Source: Ga0077527 sp021300125
GTDB lineage: Bacteria > Pseudomonadota > Gammaproteobacteria > Burkholderiales > SG8-41
NCBI GenBank assembly: GCA_046339595.1
Contig: JBKDUF010000068.1
Coordinates: 1-22,556 of the forward strand
Direction: 5' to 3'
DNA: 22,556 nucleotides
The number at the start of each line of letters is the position of its first letter. Within the stretch, counting starts at the first letter, position 1. Positions 17,182-22,556 of this stretch are shown piece by piece. Below the pieces are notes generated by a model. It had not been told where the DNA came from, searched no databases, and saw nothing but the letters and a program-made list of their open reading frames with translations. The position numbers were made by a program, and so were the translations under genes.

Positions 17182-17879
17182 CTGTTGCGCCCGGCCAGCC
17201 GCCGCTGCAGCAGCGGCGTGGTGCCGACCACCAGCAGGTCCAGCACGCAGTAGAGGGCACCGGCGGTGAGCGGCGGGTTCAGCGTGGCAAGGCCCAGCCA
17301 GGGCACTTCGGCGTGCCAGCGCCAGTTGCCGAGCGCAGTGCCGTAAATCTCCATCGCCAGCGCCAGCACGAACATGACTGCGTAGAGCTTGCGCGCACGG
17401 CTGAACGCCATGCAGGCGAGCAACAGGCTGAAGAACAGCGGGCCGAGGGTGTCGCTGCCGCTGACCGCCAGCCACAGCACCAGCGGCGCGGCGAGTGCCG
17501 GTACCGCGACCACGATCCAGTCGGGCAGCCGGGTGGCCAGCGTGAGGCCCAGCGCGAAGAGCAGGGCATGGCCCGGCGGCACGAACAGCGGAATGTTGCC
17601 GAGCCGGTAGTCGTAGAGCCCCCACACCAGCGACAGCAAGATTTCGCCTGCGGTGGCGAAGGCCACGCAGACCATCAGGCGCAGCCGCGCAGGCGTGCCG
17701 GAGCGCGCCATCCAGTAAATCAGCAGCGCCCAGGTCGCGACGCTCACCAGCGGCTGTCCCCACAACGCGAGCTGCTGGTCGACGTAGAGCCCGAAGACGA
17801 TCAGTGCGACGATCAGCCAGGGTGAGGGCGCAGCCGCGGAAGGGGTCTCGGCCAGCGCCGAAGGGTTAACGTAACCCAT
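17178..17879 (-). CDS. Multi-pass membrane protein of unknown function
   Basis: A 233-residue protein with about eight hydrophobic segments (roughly residues 20-40, 44-58, 66-88, 98-116, 119-140, 144-160, 164-184 and 203-224). I do not recognise a named family. Two segments look conserved: EILLSLVWGLYDY followed by GNIPLFVPPGHALLF, and MEIYGTALGNWRWHAEV followed by LNPPLTAGALY. Both contain an acidic residue in a membrane segment, then G, N, W/Y and P positions. The second is loosely like the E-G-T motif of CruF/DUF422 carotenoid hydratases, a weak hint only. The ATG at 17879 has no Shine-Dalgarno sequence and sits right after an A/T-only stretch. It lies 15 bp after the hydratase gene on the same strand. 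Confidence 0.8.
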
Positions 17880-17894
17880 TGTTTATATAAATAT

Positions 17895-18635
17895 TTATTT
17901 ACCGCTGAATGTCGGCCTGCGCTTGTCCTTGAAGCTGGCAATGCCTTCCCTGGCGTCCGCGCTCTGGCGGATGCGCTGGATGGTGGCGCGGCCCTGTGCG
18001 GCCAGTTCCGAGGGGCCCTTCGGAATGACGCGGCCGACGTAATCGCGCAATACCGCAATGACCATCGGCGCGTTGTCGGCGAGCTGGCGCGCATAGACCA
18101 GCGCAGCCTCCAGTTGTGTGCCGGGTTCGACCAGTTGGTTGACGAGGCCCACCTGGTACATGCGCTCGGCGCTGATTTCATTGCCGACCAGCATCAGTTC
18201 CATCGCCACCTTGTGCGGGATGCGCGCGGCGAGCCCCGCAATCGCGGCGCCGGTGAAGCCGACCTTGGCTTCGGGGAACATGAACTTTGCGTCGCTGGCC
18301 GCGACGCAGAGGTCGCACATCTGCACGATCACCACCCCGCCGCCGACCACCCAGCCGCCGACCGCGGCCACCAGCGGCTTCTGCATCATCACGCCGACAT
18401 TGGGCACGCAGGCCGGGAAATCCTCAGGCGGGCCCTTGATGTCGGCGCCGCCGGTGAAATGCGCACCGGCATGGGTCAGTACACCGACGCGGTCCTCACC
18501 CTCGTTCAGCCGCTCCAGCGCGGCGCGCAGCTGCAGCGCGACTTCGTTGTTGATGGCATTGCGCTTCTCGGGCCGGTTCAGCGTGATGATTGCAACGCCC
18601 TCGCGGGATTCGTAAGTCACTACGGGTGAGGTCAT
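17895..18635 (-). CDS. Enoyl-CoA hydratase/isomerase-fold (crotonase) protein
   Basis: A 246-residue crotonase-superfamily protein. Members bind acyl-CoA and stabilise the thioester enolate in an oxyanion hole. Seen are LNRPEKRNAIN, the first oxyanion-hole loop FTGGADIKG (residues 60-68), GGWVVGGGVVIVQMCD (residues 93-108) and FMFPEAKVGF (residues 118-127). Aligning with rat mitochondrial hydratase, the second catalytic Glu (164 in rat) is Glu122 here, but the first (144 in rat, in GGGCELAM) is replaced by Val102. So normal hydration is doubtful, and isomerase, thioesterase, decarboxylase or other crotonase chemistry is possible. The start codon overlaps the stop of the upstream synthetase gene (ATGA), indicating translational coupling in one operon. 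Substrate unknown. Confidence 0.92.
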   Translation of the reverse strand: MTSPVVTYESREGVAIITLNRPEKRNAINNEVALQLRAALERLNEGEDRVGVLTHAGAHFTGGADIKGPPEDFPACVPNVGVMMQKPLVAAVGGWVVGGGVVIVQMCDLCVAASDAKFMFPEAKVGFTGAAIAGLAARIPHKVAMELMLVGNEISAERMYQVGLVNQLVEPGTQLEAALVYARQLADNAPMVIAVLRDYVGRVIPKGPSELAAQGRATIQRIRQSADAREGIASFKDKRRPTFSGK

Positions 18636-20764
18636 GGCTGTTCTCCGGTTGGGGCGCTGAGCGTGGCGCGGCCGTCGAGCGCAATGGCACCGCGGCCGGC
18701 TTCCCGCACCAGCCGGGGATTGATGTCGAGTTCGGCGAGCCGGGGCCCGAGTGCGGCGGCAAGGCTGCCTAGGCGCACGACCACATCGGCGAGCGCGTCG
18801 ATGTCGGCGGGCCGGCGTCCGCGCGCGCCGTTGAGCGCCGGGGCAATGCGCAAGGCGGCAATCAATCGCTTTGCGTGTGCCGCGGATACCGGTGCCAGCG
18901 CCATCTGCACGTCGTCGAGCATTTCCACCAGCACGCCGCCGCTGCCGACGAGGACCACCGCGCCGAATTGCGCATCCCAGCGGCAGCCGACAATCAGCTC
19001 AATTCCGCCCTGGAGCATCGGCTGCACCACGCAGCCGTCGAGCACGGCGCCGGGCTGGTGTGCGGCAAGACCGGCGGCAATACCCTGCCAGGCGTCGCGC
19101 AGTGCGGTTTCGTCGCGAATGCCGAGTTGAACCGCGCCGGCTTCGCTTTTGTGTAAGAGTTCGCGGCTCACACCTTTGAGCACCACCGGCCAGCCGATCT
19201 GCCGGACCTGGGCGAGAGCCTGGTCCACCGTTGGCGCGAGTACATCCTCGGTGGTGGCGATGCCGCAGCGGCGAAGCAGTGCCTTGGTCTCCGGTTCATT
19301 GAGGCGGCCTGCGTGCAGGGTTGCGGCATGCTGCAATGCCGTTGCGGGCACATCGGTCAGTGCGGCCGCCGGCGGTTTGCGCAGGGCCTCGCCGTAATCC
19401 ACGGCGGCGCGCAGCACGCGCAGCGCATCGTCGAGGCGGTTGGTGAACGGGCAGCCGATGTCGCGCAGGGCCTGTCGCGCGCCATCGACGAGCGAGCCCG
19501 GCGTGAGCAGGATCGCGGTGGGTTTGCCGGATTCAAGCGCAGCCTGCCCCCACTGGCGCACCTTGTCTTCGAGCTGCGGCGTGGTCGCGACCTCGATCAG
19601 GATCGCGCCGATTGCAGGATCCGCGGCGAACGCGCGATAGGCGGTGAGTGCGCTGTCCAGGCCGCTGGCGCGGGGCAGGCCGCCGACGTCGAGCGGATTG
19701 ATCAGCCGTCCCGGCGGCAGCAGCGGGCGCAATGCGGTTTCGGTGGCCGTGCCCGGTGCGGCAAGCGTGAGCCCTGCGGCAATGACGCGGTCACCGGTGA
19801 CCGCGACGGTGCCGCCCGAGGGCGAGATCACCGCGATGGCCGGGGACTGCGGCACGCCGCAGCGGATCAGGAAATGGGCGCAGTAAATCAGGGCTTCCGG
19901 ATCGTCGAGCAGGATCACCCCATGGTCGCGGCAGGCCGCTGCCCACACGGCGTAGGAACCGGCGAGGCTGGCGGTGTGCGATTGCGTGAGCTGCTGTCCG
20001 GCTTCGCTGCGTCCGGCCTTGACTGCGAGGATGGGCTTGCCGGCGGTGTGCGCGCGGCGCGCGAGTTCGAGGAAACGCCGTCCGTTCCTCAGGCCTTCGA
20101 CATAGAGGCAGATCGCGCGCGTGCCTGCATCGTCGATGAAATACTCGATGAGGTCGCAGAGTTCGATGTCGGCCTGGTTGCCGACCGTGGCGGCCACGCT
20201 GAAACCGGCGCCACAGTCCTGCGCATGCGAAATCAGCGAAGCCATCAGCGAGCCGCTCTGGCAGGCGAGGCCGATGGCGCCGCGCGGCATCGGTCCCGCC
20301 GCCAGTGCTACGGAGGAAGTCAGTGCCAGATTCAGCGGCGGGTTGATGTAGCCGAGGCAGTTGGGCCCGATCAGGCGCAGGCCGTGGCGGCGCGCGATGG
20401 ACACCAGTTCATCCTGACGCGCGGCGCCCTCCGCGCCGGTTTCGGCGAAGTCCGCGGTGATGACCACCGCACCGCGCACTCCGGCGCGGCCGGCGTCTTC
20501 CAGCGCTGTCGCGAGATGAGGCGCGGGCAGTGCGAGCAGGCAGGCATCAATGTCGAGGCCGCTGCCGTTGAGGCGGGGCAGTGCGGGGAGGCCGAGGACT
20601 TCGCTGGCGCTGGGATGGACCGGGACGATGCGGCCCGCATAGCCGTGCTTGAGCAGAAACTTCATGACCCGACCGCCGAACTTGGCGGGGTCGGCCGAGG
20701 CGCCATACACGGCGACGCTGCGCGGGCTGAAGATTGCCCGCAGTGTGGAAATGGCAGGGTTCAT
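18632..20764 (-). CDS. Fused NDP-forming acyl-CoA synthetase (acetate-CoA ligase family)
   Basis: A 710-residue single-chain synthetase of the ADP/NDP-forming acyl-CoA synthetase family, which interconverts an acyl-CoA, ADP and phosphate with the free acid, CoA and ATP. The N-terminal CoA-binding Rossmann domain begins FSPRSVAVYGASADPAKFGG (residues 12-31). Succinyl-CoA-ligase-like domains follow, with His263 in SHTASLAGS as the phosphorylated histidine of the alpha part. An ATP-grasp domain runs from about residue 485 to the end (NEPETKALLRRCGI, then PVVLKGVSRELLHKSEAG). The ATG at 20764 was chosen because the Rossmann strand starts ten residues in; an in-frame start 123 bp upstream would overlap the divergent gene's leader and adds unrelated sequence. 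The stop overlaps the hydratase-fold gene by 4 bp, so both probably act on the same acyl-CoA. Confidence 0.92.
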   Translation of the reverse strand: MNPAISTLRAIFSPRSVAVYGASADPAKFGGRVMKFLLKHGYAGRIVPVHPSASEVLGLPALPRLNGSGLDIDACLLALPAPHLATALEDAGRAGVRGAVVITADFAETGAEGAARQDELVSIARRHGLRLIGPNCLGYINPPLNLALTSSVALAAGPMPRGAIGLACQSGSLMASLISHAQDCGAGFSVAATVGNQADIELCDLIEYFIDDAGTRAICLYVEGLRNGRRFLELARRAHTAGKPILAVKAGRSEAGQQLTQSHTASLAGSYAVWAAACRDHGVILLDDPEALIYCAHFLIRCGVPQSPAIAVISPSGGTVAVTGDRVIAAGLTLAAPGTATETALRPLLPPGRLINPLDVGGLPRASGLDSALTAYRAFAADPAIGAILIEVATTPQLEDKVRQWGQAALESGKPTAILLTPGSLVDGARQALRDIGCPFTNRLDDALRVLRAAVDYGEALRKPPAAALTDVPATALQHAATLHAGRLNEPETKALLRRCGIATTEDVLAPTVDQALAQVRQIGWPVVLKGVSRELLHKSEAGAVQLGIRDETALRDAWQGIAAGLAAHQPGAVLDGCVVQPMLQGGIELIVGCRWDAQFGAVVLVGSGGVLVEMLDDVQMALAPVSAAHAKRLIAALRIAPALNGARGRRPADIDALADVVVRLGSLAAALGPRLAELDINPRLVREAGRGAIALDGRATLSAPTGEQP

Positions 20765-20846
20765 AGCAGGCGACGAGGATAACATCGGTGCCTTGGGGCA
20801 TCCGGCGGGCGACCTGTCTGCCGCCGTTACAGCGCAGGGGGAATTC

Positions 20847-21572
20847 ATGGAAGACGTGGCCGTAGTGACCGGCGCCAGTTCCGGCATCGGCGAGGCGATC
20901 GCGCAGGATCTGCTTGATCAGGGACGCACCGTGGTGACCCTGCAGAGGCGCCCGCCGCGTATCAAACATCCCAAGATCCTGTTCCACGCGGTCGACCTGG
21001 CAGATGCCGCTGCGGCAGAGGCCGTTGCGAAGCAGGTCGCTGCGACTTACCCTGTGCGCTATCTGGTCAATAACGCCGGGGCCAACCGGCCCGGCAGCCT
21101 GGAACAGGCGACGGTGGAGGACATGGACCATGTCTATGCGCTGAATGTCAGGGCGGCGATGATCCTGATCCAGACCCTGGTGCCAGGCATGCGCGCAGCC
21201 GGGTTCGGCCGCATCGTCAGCATTTCCTCCCGCGCCATCCTGGGCAAGACCCAGCGCTTGGCCTATGCCGCGGGGAAGGCCGGTCTGGTCGGCATGACTC
21301 GGGTACTTTGCCTGGAGTTGGCAGGAGATGGCATCACGATTAACGCAGTTGCACCCGGTCCGGTGGCGACCGAGTTGTTTGATAATGGCCATCCGATCGG
21401 CAGTGCCAAGCGCCAGGCGGTGATCGACAGCATCCCGGTGAAATGGGTGGGGCGCCCCCAGGATGTGGCGCGGGCGGTCAGTTTTTTCCTGAGTCCCGAT
21501 GCCGGTTACATTTCGGGGCAGCTGCTGTTTGTGTGTGGCGGCAGCAGTGTCAGTGGTTCCGGTGGAAACTGA
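20847..21572 (+). CDS. Short-chain dehydrogenase/reductase (SDR)
   Basis: A 241-residue classical SDR oxidoreductase. The cofactor motif TGASSGIG is at residues 8-15, NNAG at 75-78, and the catalytic set is Ser127, Tyr140 and Lys144 (YAAGK). Arg34 and Arg35 after the second strand suggest NADP(H). The tail PDAGYISGQLLFVCGG matches the FabG-like C-terminal pattern, so reduction of a 3-ketoacyl or oxidation of a hydroxyacyl thioester is possible. The ATG at 20847 has a CAGGGGG ribosome binding site and starts directly at the first beta strand; an in-frame start 198 bp upstream lies inside the divergent synthetase gene and was rejected. Divergent transcription from an 82-bp shared region links it to the acyl-CoA genes. 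The C-terminus is Ser/Gly-rich. Confidence 0.92.
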   Translation: MEDVAVVTGASSGIGEAIAQDLLDQGRTVVTLQRRPPRIKHPKILFHAVDLADAAAAEAVAKQVAATYPVRYLVNNAGANRPGSLEQATVEDMDHVYALNVRAAMILIQTLVPGMRAAGFGRIVSISSRAILGKTQRLAYAAGKAGLVGMTRVLCLELAGDGITINAVAPGPVATELFDNGHPIGSAKRQAVIDSIPVKWVGRPQDVARAVSFFLSPDAGYISGQLLFVCGGSSVSGSGGN

Positions 21573-21637
21573 TAACTGACTGATTTAATTGGATTAATTT
21601 TCCCCCGGCCGTCTTTCCAGGCTTGCACAGGCAATTC

Positions 21638-21665
21638 ATCAGTTTGTGCCCACTTACAAACTGAT
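21638..21665. repeat. Perfect 10-bp inverted repeat with 8-bp spacer
   Basis: ATCAGTTTGT and ACAAACTGAT are perfect reverse complements separated by GCCCACTT. The arms are AT-rich in a GC-rich setting, and no T-run follows, so this does not look like an intrinsic terminator. A dimeric regulator's operator or an RNA hairpin at the end of the SDR transcript are the main options. Confidence 0.75.
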
Positions 21666-21844
21666 CCTGGGCGCGGGCGGCCACCTGCAATGTTCAGCGG
21701 CCGGTCCAGCCACCTCGGGACAGGCCGGGGCAGGCCCCAGGCGTATGGCGTGTCCGCCCTTTTGCGCCGGCCTTGGTCTTGCCCCTCGGTTGCGGGGACG
21801 CGGCATCCGCAGCGGCGGACGCCGGCATTTTCCATGCCGATTCA

Positions 21845-21873
21845 TTGACATCCATGGGCCGCCCTCGCATAAT
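21845..21873 (+). promoter_or_regulatory. Strong sigma-70 promoter of the tRNA-tuf operon
   Basis: A perfect -35 TTGACA (21845-21850), exactly 17 bp, then CATAAT (21868-21873), which matches the -10 at 5 of 6 bases. The inferred start is near 21880, about 8 nt before the first tRNA. The bases after the -10 include a GC-rich GAGGGC segment, as expected for a stringently controlled stable-RNA promoter. Confidence 0.8.
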
Positions 21874-21887
21874 TGAGGGCTTCGTTC

Positions 21888-21972
<85 letters not shown>

Positions 21973-22062
21973 GGATTTTCCGCTTTGGAATGGCCTGGAT
22001 TTGCAGCAAAGGGGCTCAGGCTCCGGAACGTGGTGTGTGGTGACGGGGTTCGGCAGTGCAGG

Positions 22063-22136
22063 GCGGGTGTAGCTCAATGGTAGAGCAGAAGCCTTCCAAG
22101 CTTACGACGAGGGTTCGATTCCCTTCACCCGCTCCA
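22063..22136 (+). tRNA. tRNA-Gly (TCC)
   Basis: A 74-nt tRNA with acceptor stem GCGGGTG / CACCCGC, discriminator T and encoded CCA. The anticodon TCC is at 22095-22097 in the loop CTTCCAA. The T-arm reads GGGTTCGATTCCC. It lies 90 bp after tRNA-Tyr and is expected to be processed from the same transcript. Confidence 0.97.
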
Positions 22137-22185
22137 GGTTAGGCTTCCCAGCGCGAGCAGGGCGGCAAAAAGCGGCGGTTTTTGC

Positions 22186-22260
22186 GCCCATGTAGCTCAG
22201 TGGCAGAGCACTCCCTTGGTAAGGGAGAGGTCGCGTGTTCAATCCACGCCATGGGCACCA
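22186..22260 (+). tRNA. tRNA-Thr (GGT)
   Basis: A 75-nt tRNA with acceptor stem GCCCATG / CATGGGC, discriminator A and encoded CCA. The anticodon stem is CTCCC / GGGAG and the anticodon GGT is at 22218-22220. It lies 49 bp after tRNA-Gly and 155 bp before tuf, the same order as the thrU-tyrU-glyT-thrT-tufB operon of E. coli minus its first tRNA. Confidence 0.97.
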
Positions 22261-22415
22261 GATTGCGGTGTGTCCGTTCGCGGCAAACCGCGGTGGCATG
22301 CGGGTGTTAGGTGTTGGCGCAGGTTTGGTTTCAGCGGGTTTTGTGTTTGAGGCAATACAATCGGTTCGGGTTCTTTTTTCTTATCCATTCAACGCGCATA
22401 CGGTAGGGAATAGCA

Positions 22416-22556
22416 ATGGCCAAAGGCAAATTTGAGCGTACGAAGCCGCACGTGAACGTGGGGACGATTGGGCACGTGGACCACGGCAAGACGACCCTGA
22501 CTGCGGCGATCACGACGGTGCTGTCGACGAAGTTTGGCGGGGAAGCGAAGGCCTAC
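22416..22556 (+). CDS. tuf: Elongation factor Tu, 5' part (runs off the window)
   Basis: The first 47 codons of EF-Tu, the GTPase that carries aminoacyl-tRNA to the ribosome. The translation starts MAKGKFERTKPHVNVGTIGH, and the G1/P-loop GHVDHGKT is at residues 19-26. AGGGA lies about 8 nt before the ATG. Codon use is biased towards a narrow set (ACG, GTG, AAG, GGC/GGG), as for a highly expressed gene. The 155-bp leader after tRNA-Thr shows no clear promoter of its own, so co-transcription with the tRNAs is likely. The rest of the gene lies beyond the right edge. Confidence 0.97.
   Translation, partial: MAKGKFERTKPHVNVGTIGHVDHGKTTLTAAITTVLSTKFGGEAKAY

Larger units (their letters stand above)
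21573..21887. other. Intergenic region before the tRNA-tuf operon
   Basis: This 315-bp stretch holds no supportable gene. It contains an AT-rich segment just after the SDR gene with a short TTAAT/ATTAA dyad, a perfect 10-bp inverted repeat (21638-21665), a small CGGCAT/ATGCCG hairpin (21823-21839) and the strong promoter at 21845-21873. Open frames on the minus strand here and across the tRNAs are chance frames in GC-rich DNA. Confidence 0.6.

Noticed and set aside
19313..20782. A 489-codon plus-strand open frame within the acyl-CoA synthetase gene
   Set aside because: It is antisense to an intact synthetase with conserved motifs and has shadow-like composition.
20765..20887. Upstream start extending the synthetase by 41 residues
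   Set aside because: The extension overlaps the SDR start region, has no ribosome binding site I can see, and the conserved Rossmann domain begins right after the internal ATG at 20764.
22279..22292. CGCGG-CAAA-CCGCG hairpin between tRNA-Thr and tuf as a terminator
   Set aside because: The stem is only 5 bp with no T-run, and termination here would cut off tuf; it is more likely incidental or an RNA-processing feature.
22356..22361. TACAAT as a possible -10 box for a tuf-specific promoter
   Set aside because: No acceptable -35 box lies 16-18 bp upstream; the nearest candidates are at spacings of 9 or 26 bp.

Overview
The window is GC-rich DNA (roughly 65% by eye) from a bacterium that is most likely a betaproteobacterium of Burkholderiales type. 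Two things suggest this. There are three orphan tripartite-tricarboxylate (Bug-type) periplasmic binding proteins, a family strongly expanded in that group. The right edge has the order tRNA-Tyr, tRNA-Gly, tRNA-Thr, tuf, which in such genomes leads into the secE-nusG-ribosomal protein region. The assignment is an inference; no 16S rRNA gene is present. I see no insertion sequence, CRISPR array, prophage or rRNA.

Layout, left to right. (1) 1-231: possible promoter, no gene. (2) 232-2751 (+): a Bug-type binding protein and two tandem ModA-like binding-fold proteins, the first without a signal peptide. (3) 2805-5306 (+): a large protein of eleven 34-residue TPRs joined to an O-GlcNAc-transferase-like (SPINDLY-type) catalytic domain. 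(4) 5469-8706 (-): a LVIVD beta-propeller protein, a second Bug-type protein and a third ModA-like protein without a signal peptide, probably one transcription unit. (5) 8828-14899 (+): an operon-like run of IlvD/Edd sugar-acid dehydratase, HpcH/HpaI aldolase, DASS-type membrane transporter, Old Yellow Enzyme reductase and a third Bug-type protein. (6) 14971-17181 (+): a YgiQ-type radical SAM protein that appears to have a leaderless start. (7) 17178-20764 (-): an eight-helix membrane protein of unknown function, an enoyl-CoA hydratase-fold protein and a fused NDP-forming acyl-CoA synthetase, the last two overlapping by 4 bp. (8) 20847-21572 (+): a divergent short-chain dehydrogenase. (9) 21888-22556 (+): three tRNAs and the start of tuf behind a near-consensus sigma-70 promoter.

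How the genes may work together. Block 5 reads as uptake and breakdown of a hydroxylated acid: transporter and binding protein for capture, dehydratase to make a 2-keto-3-deoxy acid, class II aldolase to split it to pyruvate plus an aldehyde, and an ene-reductase of unknown role. The divergent block 4, with binding proteins and a LVIVD protein, may be functionally linked through the shared 121-bp intergenic region. Blocks 7 and 8 look like acyl-CoA metabolism (activation, hydratase/isomerase-type step, oxidoreductase). No transcriptional regulator gene is present.

Points most worth a second look: a sigma-factor region-3-like helix-turn-helix segment inside the LVIVD propeller protein; an enoyl-CoA hydratase homologue in which the first catalytic glutamate is valine; ModA-fold proteins with no export signal and no ABC partner; a DASS transporter whose SNT motifs are replaced; and a perfect 10-bp inverted repeat in the gap before the tRNA cluster.
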